Position numbers and translations under genes: made by a program. 13,781 nucleotides of DNA from Gemmatimonadota bacterium (GTDB taxonomy: Bacteria > Gemmatimonadota > Gemmatimonadetes > Longimicrobiales > RSA9), in NCBI GenBank assembly GCA_019689775.1, contig JADGGV010000050.1:1-13781 (forward strand), given 5' to 3'. Below are positions 7,659-13,781 of this stretch, piece after piece (the first letter of the stretch is position 1; each line of letters opens with the position of its first letter). The notes beneath the pieces were generated by a model. The model was given only the letters and a program-made list of their open reading frames with translations, was not told the DNA's origin and made no database searches.

Positions 7659-8099
7659 GTGCGCGTCGTGCTTCAGCGGGTTTCGAGGGCGCGGGTCACC
7701 ATCAGCGGGCGGGTGGCGGGCGAGATCGGCCGCGGGTTCCTGCTTCTGGTGGGCTTCCGCGTCGGGGATGACGAGGAGGCGCTCCGCTGGATGGCCGACA
7801 AGGTCGTCTCCCTGCGGCTGTTCGGCGATGCGGAGGGGAAGATGAACCTCGGCCTCGAGGATGTGGCCGGCGGGCTCCTCGTGGTCTCGCAGTTCACGCT
7901 GTACGGTGATGCGCGGAAGGGGCGCCGCCCGAGCTTTATCGACGCCGCGCCGCCGCCGGTCGCGGTTCCGCTCTACGAGAGGTTCGTCGGGCTGCTGCGC
8001 GAGCGCGCACCCGGGCCGGTCGAGACCGGCGAGTTCGGCGCGATGATGGACGTCGAGCTGGTGAACGACGGCCCGGTGACCCTGATCCTCGAGCGCTGA
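7659..8099 (+). CDS. dtd: D-aminoacyl-tRNA deacylase, 146 aa
   Basis: Hydrolyses D-amino acids (and mischarged glycine) from tRNA, so that the tRNA is recycled and D-residues stay out of proteins; cytoplasmic homodimer. The N-terminus MRVVLQRVSRARV is the family start. SQFTLYGD at 77-84 and the Gly-cisPro motif in NDGPVT (Gly138-Pro139) form the active site at the dimer interface. Length equals the usual 145-150. GTG 7659 is the start because it matches the family N-terminus and is preceded by GAGG with 4-nt spacing; the open frame reaching back to 7371 is Arg/Gly-rich and not part of the family. It is first gene of the operon, behind the TTGACA promoter, and maf follows after 28 nt. Confidence 0.95.
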   Translation: MRVVLQRVSRARVTISGRVAGEIGRGFLLLVGFRVGDDEEALRWMADKVVSLRLFGDAEGKMNLGLEDVAGGLLVVSQFTLYGDARKGRRPSFIDAAPPPVAVPLYERFVGLLRERAPGPVETGEFGAMMDVELVNDGPVTLILER

Positions 8100-8127
8100 G
8101 GCGACTCGGCGTGCCACGCACGGTACG

Positions 8128-8781
8128 ATGACCGATCGGTCGGCGCCGACGCTGATCCTCGCCTCGCAGTCGCCGCGCCGGGCGCAGCTCCTTGCGATGC
8201 TCGGCCTCGACTTCGAGGTGCTCCCGGCGGACATCGACGAGAGCTACCGGCCAGGCGAGCAGCCCGCCGCGCACGCTCGCCGCCTCGCCGAGGAGAAGGC
8301 GTTGCGCGTTGCGGCGATGCGGCCGGATGGCGTGGTGATCGGCAGCGACACGGTCGTCGTCGTCGACGGTGAGGTGCTCGGCAAGCCGGCCGACGAGGAG
8401 GATGCGGTACGCATGTTGATGCGCCTCCAGGGGCGGGCGCACCGCGTCGAGACCGGGATCGCCGTGGTCGCCCGCACGCCGCTGGACGGGCGGTGCGGCC
8501 GGGCGCCGGGGGTGCGGACCGAGCTGCGCAGCGCCGTCGAGGGCGTGGACGTGCACTTCCGTCCGTTCGACGAGGCGACGGCGCGCCGATACGTCGCCAC
8601 GGGCGAGCCGCTCGACAAGGCCGGCGCGTACGGCATCCAGGGCCGCGGTGCGACGCTGGTCGAACGGATCGACGGCGATTACCTCGCGGTCGTGGGCCTC
8701 CCCGTCGTCCGGATGCTGGCGCTCCTGCGCGAGATCGGGTGGTGCTACAACTTCCGCGGACTGGAGCCGGTGCAGCCATGA
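8128..8781 (+). CDS. maf: Maf-family nucleoside triphosphate pyrophosphatase (dTTP/UTP type), 217 aa
   Basis: House-cleaning nucleotide pyrophosphatase that hydrolyses dTTP, UTP and modified pyrimidine triphosphates to monophosphates; cytoplasmic. SQSPRR at 13-18 is the N-terminal phosphate-binding motif, IGSDTVVVVDGEVLGKP (71-87) carries the catalytic aspartate Asp74, and GEPLDKAGAYGIQG (159-172) is the signature of the YhdE-type (dTTP/UTP) branch; the YceF branch (7-methyl-GTP) has a different sequence here. Residues about 118-138 form a loop longer than in E. coli YhdE (197 aa), accounting for the extra length. No strong Shine-Dalgarno precedes the ATG. Its TGA overlaps the mtnA ATG by four bases, implying translational coupling. 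Confidence 0.94.
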   Translation: MTDRSAPTLILASQSPRRAQLLAMLGLDFEVLPADIDESYRPGEQPAAHARRLAEEKALRVAAMRPDGVVIGSDTVVVVDGEVLGKPADEEDAVRMLMRLQGRAHRVETGIAVVARTPLDGRCGRAPGVRTELRSAVEGVDVHFRPFDEATARRYVATGEPLDKAGAYGIQGRGATLVERIDGDYLAVVGLPVVRMLALLREIGWCYNFRGLEPVQP

Positions 8782-9884
8782 ACGTTCCCGAGAGCGTGCG
8801 CTGGGCGGCCGACGCCCGCGCGGTCGAGCTGCTCGATCAGACGCGGCTCCCGGAGGAGGAGCGCTGGATCGCGATCCGGGACGCCGCCGCGATGGCGACG
8901 GCGATCCGGGAAATGCGCGTGCGCGGCGCGCCGGCGATCGGCGTGGCGGCGGCGATGGCGCTCGCGCTGGAGCTGGCGTACGCGACGTCGCTCGCGCCGG
9001 CGGAGTTCCGCGCCCGGCTCGAGGCGGCCGCCGCCACCCTGCGCGCGGCGCGGCCGACGGCCGTGAACCTGGCGTGGGCGGTCGATCGGCTGGTGGCGGT
9101 GGCGGACGCGCACCGCGACGCGGCGCCGGGCGTCGTCGCCTGCAAGGTGTGGGGCGAGGCGGACCGGATCCGCGCCGAGGACCGCGAGATGTGCCGCCGG
9201 ATCGGCGAGCGCGCGCTGGGCCTGTTTCCGGCGGGCGTGGTGCGGCTCCTCACGCACTGCAACGCCGGCGCGCTGGCCACGGGCGGGATCGGCACGGCGC
9301 TCGCCGCGGTCTACCTCGCGCACGAGCAGGGGAGGGGAGTCCGGGTGTACGTCCGCGAGACCCGCCCGCTCCTCCAGGGGAGCCGACTGACCGCCTGGGA
9401 GCTGAGCCGCGCGGGGGTCCCGGTGACGCTGATCGTCGACTCGGCCGCCGCGGCGCTGATGGCGGCAGGGAGCATCGATCTCGTCATCGTGGGCGCCGAC
9501 CGGATCGCCGCGAACGGCGACGTCGCGAACAAGGTCGGCACGTACGGGCTGGCCGTGCTGGCCGCGCACCACGGGATCCCGTTCTACGTTGCGGCCCCGT
9601 CCAGCACGGTGGATCTGGCCACGCGCACCGGCGCCGACATCCCGATCGAGGAGCGGGACCCGGACGAGGTCCGGCGGGGCTTCGGCCGGGTGACCGCGCC
9701 GCCGACCGTGGACGTGTGGGCGCCGGCGTTCGACGTGACGCCGGCAGCGCTGATCACGGCGCTCGTCACGGACCGCGGCGTGGCCCGGCCGCCGTACGGT
9801 GCTTCGCTCGCCGCGTTGTTCGCGAAGGACGCCCTGGCGGCTGCCGAGGCCAGCCCGGTGGTCGCGCCGGGAGGTCGGGCGTGA
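8778..9884 (+). CDS. mtnA: S-methyl-5-thioribose-1-phosphate isomerase, 368 aa
   Basis: Isomerises 5-methylthioribose-1-phosphate to 5-methylthioribulose-1-phosphate in the methionine salvage pathway, which recycles 5'-methylthioadenosine from polyamine and SAM chemistry. It belongs to the eIF2B-alpha-like fold. RGAPAIG (49-55) binds phosphate, Cys161 in LTHCNAGALATGG and Asp241 in VGADRIAANGDVANKVGTYG are the catalytic pair, and YVAAPSSTVD (270-279) is conserved. Length is slightly above the typical 340-350. ATG 8778 overlaps the maf stop as ATGA. No other methionine-salvage gene (mtnK, mtnP, mtnB, mtnD) is present in the window, so it may work in a partial pathway such as the one leading to dihydroxyacetone phosphate. 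The distinction from ribose-1,5-bisphosphate isomerase rests on overall similarity and is fairly secure. Confidence 0.94.
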   Translation: MNVPESVRWAADARAVELLDQTRLPEEERWIAIRDAAAMATAIREMRVRGAPAIGVAAAMALALELAYATSLAPAEFRARLEAAAATLRAARPTAVNLAWAVDRLVAVADAHRDAAPGVVACKVWGEADRIRAEDREMCRRIGERALGLFPAGVVRLLTHCNAGALATGGIGTALAAVYLAHEQGRGVRVYVRETRPLLQGSRLTAWELSRAGVPVTLIVDSAAAALMAAGSIDLVIVGADRIAANGDVANKVGTYGLAVLAAHHGIPFYVAAPSSTVDLATRTGADIPIEERDPDEVRRGFGRVTAPPTVDVWAPAFDVTPAALITALVTDRGVARPPYGASLAALFAKDALAAAEASPVVAPGGRA

Positions 9885-11383
9885 GCGCGGTCCTGGCCAT
9901 CGACCAGGGGACGACCGGTACGACCTGCCTCGTCCTCGACGAGCGAAGCGAGGTCCGCGCCCGGAGCTACTCCGAGTTCACGCAGCACTACCCGGAGCCC
10001 GGCTGGGTCGAGCACGATGCCGAGGAGATCTGGGAGGTGACGCTGCGGGTGGCGCGCGACGCGCTGCGCGAGGCGGAGCGCGCGGGCGCCCCGCCGGTGG
10101 CCGCAATCGGCATCACGAACCAGCGCGAGACGGTGGTGCTCTGGGACCGCGCGACCGGGGAGCCGATCCACCGCGCGATCGTCTGGCAGGACCGCCGCAC
10201 CGCCGCGCGTTGCCGGCAACTGCGCGAGGACGAGCTCGAGCCCTGGGTGCGCGAGCGAACGGGTCTCGTGCTCGACCCGTACTTCTCGGCCACGAAGCTC
10301 GCCTGGCTCCTCGACAACGTGCCGGGCGCGCGGGCGCGGGCGGAGGCCGGCGCGCTCGCCGCGGGCACGATCGACGCCTGGCTCGTCTGGAAGCTCACCG
10401 GCGGCCGCGTGCACGCGACCGACCCGACGAACGCCTCGCGGACGCTCCTCTACAACATCGGCACGCTGGCCTGGGACGACGACCTGCTCCGGCTATTCCG
10501 CGTGCCGAGGGCGGTCCTCCCGGAGGTCCGCCCGAGCTGCGGCGACTTCGGGGAGACCGAGCCGGAGCTGTTCGGGCGCCCGCTCCCGATCCGCGGCGTC
10601 GCCGGCGACCAGCAGGCGGCACTCTTCGGCCAGGGGTGCTGGAGCGCCGGACGCGCGAAGAACACCTACGGCACCGGCGCGTTCCTGTTGCTGCACACCG
10701 GTGGCGAGCGCGTCGCGTCGGCGCACGGGCTGCTGACGACCATGGCCTGCGGACCGCGCGGCGAGCCGACGTACGCGCTCGAGGGCTCGATCTTCATCGC
10801 CGGCGCGAGCGTGCAGTGGTTGCGCGACGAGCTCGGTATCATCTCGTCGGCGGCGGAGACGGAGGCGCTCGCGGCCTCGCTGCGCTCGAACGACGGCGTC
10901 TACCTCGTGCCCGCGTTCGTGGGGCTCGGCGCGCCGCACTGGGAGGCCGAGGCGCGCGGCACCCTGGTCGGCATCACGCGCGGCACGACCCGCGCGCACC
11001 TCGCTCGCGCCGCGCTCGAGGCCATGGCCTACGGCACCCGGGACGTGCTCGACGCCATGACCGCCGATGCCGGCGTGCTCCTGGCGGCGCTCGCGGTCGA
11101 CGGCGGCGCCGCGCAGAACGACTGGCTCATGCAGTTCCAGGCCGACATCCTCGACGTGCCCGTGCTCCGGCCGCGCCTGGTGGAGACGACCGCCCTCGGC
11201 GCCGCCGGCCTCGCGGGAATCGGCGCCGGCATCTGGCGGGACGGCGACGAGTTCGTCGGCGCTCGCGCCGAGCCCCGGACGTTCCGGCCGCGCATGCTCC
11301 CCGAGGAGCGCGACGCGCTGCTGCACGGGTGGCGTCGCGCGGTCGGCTCCGCGCTGGCCTGGGCCCGCGCCACCTATGCGTGA
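9881..11383 (+). CDS. glpK: Glycerol kinase, 500 aa
   Basis: FGGY-family kinase that phosphorylates glycerol to sn-glycerol-3-phosphate. The N-terminal ATPase-fold domain begins MSAVLAIDQGTTGTTCLV (phosphate loop, 7-16), and TNQRETVVLWDRATGEPI (79-96) plus WQDRRT bind glycerol. Asp243 in AGDQQAALFGQ is the catalytic base, NTYGTGAFLL (261-270) and DGGAAQNDWLMQFQAD (407-422) complete the ADP and sugar clefts. Length is the family norm. The start is GTG 9881, overlapping the mtnA stop as GTGA, and the conserved N-terminus follows directly. No glpF transporter or glpD dehydrogenase is nearby, so the kinase may serve lipid-backbone recycling as much as glycerol catabolism. Its placement between mtnA and a LOG-like gene is unusual. 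Confidence 0.96.
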   Translation: MSAVLAIDQGTTGTTCLVLDERSEVRARSYSEFTQHYPEPGWVEHDAEEIWEVTLRVARDALREAERAGAPPVAAIGITNQRETVVLWDRATGEPIHRAIVWQDRRTAARCRQLREDELEPWVRERTGLVLDPYFSATKLAWLLDNVPGARARAEAGALAAGTIDAWLVWKLTGGRVHATDPTNASRTLLYNIGTLAWDDDLLRLFRVPRAVLPEVRPSCGDFGETEPELFGRPLPIRGVAGDQQAALFGQGCWSAGRAKNTYGTGAFLLLHTGGERVASAHGLLTTMACGPRGEPTYALEGSIFIAGASVQWLRDELGIISSAAETEALAASLRSNDGVYLVPAFVGLGAPHWEAEARGTLVGITRGTTRAHLARAALEAMAYGTRDVLDAMTADAGVLLAALAVDGGAAQNDWLMQFQADILDVPVLRPRLVETTALGAAGLAGIGAGIWRDGDEFVGARAEPRTFRPRMLPEERDALLHGWRRAVGSALAWARATYA

Positions 11384-11855
11384 GCGGCCCTTCCGCATCG
11401 CGGTCTGCGGCGCGGGCCGGCCACCGGAGGCCCTGCTCGCCGTGGCCAGCGAGGTCGGCCGCCGCATCGCCGAGGCCGGCGCCGTGCTCCTCTGCGGCGG
11501 GCTCGGTGGCGTCATGGAGGCCGCGGCCCGCGGCGCCGACAGCGCCGGCGGGCTGACGATCGGGTTCCTCCCCGGATCCTCCGCCGCCGACGCCAACCCC
11601 TACATCCGCATTCCGCTCCCGACCGGCCTCGGCGAGGCCCGGAACGTGCTCGTCGTGCGCACCGCCGACGCCGCGATCGCTATCGGCGGCGAATGGGGGA
11701 CGCTCTCCGAGGTGGCCTTCGCCCGGAAGGTCGGCGTGCCGGTCGTCCTCCTCGAGCCCGGCCGCTTCGCCGAGCTCGGGCTCGAGATCGCCGACACAGC
11801 CGAGGAGGCCGTCCGCCTCGCCCTCCACCACGCCCGCCGCGAGAGGATGCGTTGA
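11376..11855 (+). CDS. TIGR00725-type LOG-like (SLOG fold) protein, 159 aa
   Basis: Rossmann-like nucleotide-binding protein of the LOG/lysine-decarboxylase-like superfamily; LOG members cleave nucleoside 5'-monophosphates to free base and ribose-5-phosphate, but the substrate of this branch is not established. GGLGGVMEAAARGA (41-54) forms the first nucleotide loop, GEARNVLVVR (86-95) carries the conserved arginine, and IGGEWGTLSE (103-112) corresponds to the LOG motif PGGxGTxxE with Ile in place of the first Pro. At 159 residues it is shorter than plant or Corynebacterium LOG (about 190-215), typical of TIGR00725. ATG 11376 overlaps the end of glpK by 8 nt. A role in nucleotide salvage would suit the maf and mtnA neighbours, but this is inference. 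Confidence 0.85.
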   Translation: MRERPFRIAVCGAGRPPEALLAVASEVGRRIAEAGAVLLCGGLGGVMEAAARGADSAGGLTIGFLPGSSAADANPYIRIPLPTGLGEARNVLVVRTADAAIAIGGEWGTLSEVAFARKVGVPVVLLEPGRFAELGLEIADTAEEAVRLALHHARRERMR

Positions 11856-12256
11856 CCGGGCTGCTGCTCCTCCTCGCGCTCGCCGACTGTCCGCTGGAAC
11901 GGTGCCCGGCGACGTCGCCGGCCGCGGCCCTGCACGTGGCGCGCGACCGCCCGCCGGCGCTCGCCCCGCGCGCCGCCCGGCTGCGGCCGCACCGGAAGGA
12001 CGGGCTCGAGCCACGCGAGGACAAGCTCAAGCACTTCTTCATGGCCTTCGCGATCACGAGCGTGGGCTACGGCGTGGCCCGGATCGCCGTCGACCACGGC
12101 GCGGCGGTCGGCGCAAGCGTCACCGCCGCGGCGCTCGCCGGCATCGGCAAGGAGCTGTACGACGCCCGCCACGGCGGCGACGCCAGCGCGGCCGACCTCG
12201 CCTGGGATGCGCTCGGGATCGGCGCCGGCACGGGCCTGGTCACCCAGGTCCGGTGA
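11852..12256 (+). CDS. DUF2279/YfiM-like small exported or membrane protein, 134 aa
   Basis: Function unknown. Residues 1-12 (MTGLLLLLALAD) look like a short export signal ending at Cys13, but the residue before the cysteine is Asp, which is poor for a lipoprotein cleavage site. A basic Arg/Pro-rich stretch (30-50) follows. The core is DKLKHFFMAFAITSVGYGVAR (57-77), a small hydrophobic helix (about 86-98), then GKELYDARHGGDASAADLAWDALG (99-122) and a Gly-rich C-terminal helix. The DKxxHF ... KExxD ... DLxxDxxG pattern is that of DUF2279/YfiM predicted lipoproteins and of VanZ-like proteins. The start TTG 11852 overlaps the previous stop as TTGA and has AGAGGA 4 nt upstream. It is the last gene of the overlapping run. 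Confidence 0.7.
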   Translation: MTGLLLLLALADCPLERCPATSPAAALHVARDRPPALAPRAARLRPHRKDGLEPREDKLKHFFMAFAITSVGYGVARIAVDHGAAVGASVTAAALAGIGKELYDARHGGDASAADLAWDALGIGAGTGLVTQVR

Positions 12257-12394
12257 GGGCGCCGGCCGGCGGGTCGAGCCGGCAGCCCGGCGGACACGGA
12301 GGCGTCGCCACGATGTCGGCCCAGGAGCGCCGCGCTTCCCCGCGCGGCCGACCCGCGCTTGGCGCGATCCCCGCCGCCACCTAGATTCCCTGCC

Positions 12395-12898
12395 GTGGAA
12401 ATCGTCGTGATCGTCATCGTGGCCGCCGCCGCCGTGGCGGCCGTCTTCTATCCGCTCGTGACCGGCCGCGGCTCCGCCGCCCCGGGCGACCTCGATCCGC
12501 CTGAATACGGAACGGGATCGCAGCACCCGGAGCCGTCCCTCGAGGCACCGCGCCCGGCGGATCCGGCGCCGACCGCCGGCGTCCCGGCATCCGCGCCGGG
12601 CGACGCATCGTCGGCGCGCCCGTCGCCGGCCGTGTCCGACGCGCCGGCCGCGACCGCCGTCGAGGCCGCGGCCGACCCGGGCGCACCGGTCGTCGCCGCG
12701 CCGCGCGATGCGCCCCGCAACCGCGCCGCCGTCGACGACGAGTTGGAGGCCGAGGTGCTTCGCTACCGCGAGGCGCTCCGCGCCGGCACGGTCTGTGACT
12801 ACTGCCGCCAGGCCAACCCGCCGGGGAGCCGCTTCTGCTTCGAGTGCGGCCAGCCGCTCGAGATGCCGACGCGGCGCGCCTCCACCCCCGAAACGTGA
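12395..12898 (+). CDS. Membrane-anchored zinc-ribbon protein, 167 aa
   Basis: Function unknown. Residues 2-23 (EIVVIVIVAAAAVAAVFYPLV) form one strong transmembrane helix with almost no segment before it. Residues about 25-112 are a low-complexity Pro/Ala/Asp linker without predicted fold. A short charged helix (DDELEAEVLRYREALRAG, 114-131) leads to a zinc ribbon: CDYC at 134-137 and CFEC... with the second pair Cys148 and Cys151 in RFCFECGQPLE. The topology is ambiguous; a cytoplasmic ribbon is likely because such cysteines favour a reducing compartment. The GTG 12395 start places the helix at the N-terminus, but it has no clear ribosome site; TTG 12359 in frame would add a 12-residue Pro/Arg-rich tail. 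It lies 138 nt after the DUF2279-like gene and may have its own promoter. Confidence 0.72.
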   Translation: MEIVVIVIVAAAAVAAVFYPLVTGRGSAAPGDLDPPEYGTGSQHPEPSLEAPRPADPAPTAGVPASAPGDASSARPSPAVSDAPAATAVEAAADPGAPVVAAPRDAPRNRAAVDDELEAEVLRYREALRAGTVCDYCRQANPPGSRFCFECGQPLEMPTRRASTPET

Positions 12899-12923
12899 GC
12901 GGCGCCGGAAGCTCCGGCGCCGC
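12899..12923. terminator. 11-bp-stem hairpin between convergent genes (bidirectional terminator-like)
   Basis: GCGGCGCCGGA (12899-12909) pairs perfectly with TCCGGCGCCGC (12913-12923) around a 3-nt loop AGC. It starts at the base after the zinc-ribbon stop codon and lies 45 nt beyond the end of the minus-strand superoxide dismutase gene. There is no T-run on either side. Its placement between convergent genes matches the palindrome at 6710-6731, so this genome seems to close convergent pairs with GC-only hairpins. Confidence 0.6.
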
Positions 12924-12968
12924 TGATCCTGCGACCCACCGCCGCGGCGTCGCGCCGCGACCCCGTGC

Positions 12969-13592
12969 TCACCGCCCGGCAAGTCGCTCGTACCGCTCCG
13001 CGACCTCCCGCCAGTTCACGACGTTCCACCACGCCTTGATGTAGTCCGGACGGGCGTTCTTGTACTTCAGGTAATAGGCGTGCTCCCACACGTCGAGCCC
13101 CAGGATCGGCTCCTTCCCCTCCATCAGCGGCGTGTCCTGGTTCGGCGTGCTCGTGATCGAGAGCGAACCATCGCTGCCCGGCACCAGCCACGCCCACCCC
13201 GAGCCGAACCGCCCCGCCGCAGCCTTCGAGAACTGATCCTTGAACGCGTCGAACGAGCCGAACGACCGGTCGATCGCCGACGCCAGCGCGCCGCTCGGCG
13301 AACCACCGCCGTCCGGCGACATCCACAGCCAAAACGCGTTGTGGTTCACGAACCCGCCGCCGTTGTTGCGCACCGCCGTCCGGATATCCTCCGGCACCTG
13401 GTCCAGGCTCCGCAGGATGTCCTCCGCCTCCCGCCGCTGCCACTCCGGGTACTTCTCCAGAGCGGCGTTCAGGTTGTTCGTGTACGCGGCGTGGTGCTTG
13501 TCGTGGTGGTAGTGCATCGTCTCGGCGTCGATGTGCGGCTCGAGCGCCTCGTACGGGTACGGCAGGTCCGGCAGCTTGAACGGGTAGGCCAT
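12969..13592 (-). CDS. sodA: Superoxide dismutase, Mn-type, 207 aa
   Basis: Converts superoxide to oxygen and hydrogen peroxide; no signal peptide at the preferred start, so cytoplasmic. The N-terminal helical hairpin begins MAYPFKLPDLPYPYEALEPHI. Metal ligands are His29 (YHHDKHH), His84 (FVNHNAFW), and Asp167 with His171 in LGLDVWEHAYYLKYKNARPDYI. Gln152 in NQDTPLMEG and glycines at 78-80 before the second ligand are the Mn-type pattern; iron enzymes instead place the glutamine near the second ligand. Cambialistic use of iron cannot be excluded. Length is normal. ATG 13592 has AGGAGG 5 nt upstream and gives the family start. A second in-frame GTG at 13640 has an even better ribosome site and would add 16 residues. 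It is convergent with the zinc-ribbon gene. Confidence 0.96.
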   Translation of the reverse strand: MAYPFKLPDLPYPYEALEPHIDAETMHYHHDKHHAAYTNNLNAALEKYPEWQRREAEDILRSLDQVPEDIRTAVRNNGGGFVNHNAFWLWMSPDGGGSPSGALASAIDRSFGSFDAFKDQFSKAAAGRFGSGWAWLVPGSDGSLSITSTPNQDTPLMEGKEPILGLDVWEHAYYLKYKNARPDYIKAWWNVVNWREVAERYERLAGR

Positions 13593-13597
13593 CGCGT

Positions 13598-13603
13598 CCT
13601 CCT
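13598..13603 (-). promoter_or_regulatory. Ribosome binding site that sets the sodA start
   Basis: AGGAGG (13603-13598 on the minus strand) lies 5 nt before ATG 13592. This supports the conserved start MAYPFKLPDLPY over the in-frame upstream codons. Confidence 0.75.
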
Positions 13604-13637
13604 CGCGTACGCCCCGGGCCCTCCCGGGGACGGTTGC

Positions 13638-13658
13638 CACGTGCGTCGTATCCTCCTT
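13638..13658 (-). promoter_or_regulatory. Second ribosome binding site with an in-frame GTG upstream of sodA
   Basis: AAGGAGGA (13658-13651, minus strand) stands 10 nt before GTG 13640, which is in frame with sodA and would add 16 residues (MATVPGRARGVREEDA). The site is as strong as the proximal one. It may be an alternative start, or a standby ribosome site in the leader. The spacing is longer than ideal. Confidence 0.3.
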
Positions 13659-13781
13659 CAGACACGGACTCCGGTGAACGGCAGACATTGGCCTTTCCGC
13701 ACCGGCCGCGCAACCCCGCCCACCCCATCGCAGCCACCCGGCGCCCGGCTCGTGCATCACGCCCATCCGCCCCCCTTGCGC

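Larger units (their letters stand above)
13593..13781. other. sodA upstream region at the right window edge
   Basis: Besides the two ribosome sites there is nothing I can name with confidence. In-frame codons extend the sodA reading frame to 13766 but the sequence is Gly/Arg-rich and not part of the family. I found no convincing -35/-10 pair; TTGCGC on the minus strand (13716-13711) lacks a matching -10. A regulator site such as Fur or OxyR was not recognised. Confidence 0.4.

Noticed and set aside
12313..12384. A 23-codon reading frame (MSAQERRASPRG...) after GGAGG with 10-nt spacing, between the DUF2279-like and zinc-ribbon genes.
   Set aside because: The spacing is long, the composition is generic Arg/Ala/Pro, and there is no feature such as repeated regulatory codons to mark it as a leader peptide.

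Overview
The window is a very G+C-rich bacterial segment (about 70% or more by eye) carrying fourteen protein genes, nearly all chromosomal housekeeping functions. I see no tRNA, rRNA, CRISPR array, insertion sequence, phage gene or toxin/defence cassette. Gene content suggests a free-living, aerobic or oxygen-exposed bacterium that makes amino-sugar-based envelope. The base composition, the TASHNP..EWNALK type of phosphoglucosamine mutase and the mix of families would fit a soil or sediment lineage related to the former Deltaproteobacteria, Binatia or Rokubacteria. This is an inference from style, not a phylogenetic result. The first 70 bases contain two long G runs that look like a contig-edge artefact.

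Layout. (a) 150-2342, minus strand: a large inverted repeat, then a left-handed beta-helix acyltransferase (223-1053) with its own promoter, and a cystathionine gamma-synthase/lyase (1185-2342). The second gene has a recognisable promoter whose -10 box is overlapped by a perfect 12-bp palindrome. (b) 2485-6703, plus strand: an alpha/beta hydrolase, then glmM and glmS, which make glucosamine-1-phosphate and glucosamine-6-phosphate for peptidoglycan and lipopolysaccharide. A small structured spacer lies between glmM and glmS. (c) 6733-7350, minus: a SAM-dependent methyltransferase, separated from the convergent glmS by a perfect 22-bp palindrome. (d) 7351-7658: a 308-bp divergent intergenic region with an inverted repeat and a TTGACA promoter facing right. 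(e) 7659-12256, plus: a tightly packed run of dtd, maf, mtnA, glpK, a LOG-like TIGR00725 gene and a DUF2279/YfiM-like gene. Five of the six are joined by four start/stop overlaps, which predicts one translationally coupled transcript; a membrane-anchored zinc-ribbon gene follows (12395-12898). (f) 12969-13592, minus: a Mn-type superoxide dismutase, separated from the zinc-ribbon gene by an 11-bp-stem hairpin.

How the parts fit. Dtd (recycles mis-acylated tRNA), Maf (hydrolyses non-canonical nucleotides), MtnA (5'-methylthioadenosine salvage) and the LOG-like protein (nucleotide-binding fold) read as a metabolite clean-up and salvage operon, with glycerol kinase as the odd member. The cystathionine enzyme and MtnA both feed the methionine cycle but are separately controlled. 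Three predicted promoters share an 18-bp spacer.

I did not find a convincing new biological system. The points most worth a second look are the palindrome over the cystathionine-enzyme promoter, the dtd-to-DUF2279 operon, the membrane zinc-ribbon protein and the structured glmM-glmS spacer.
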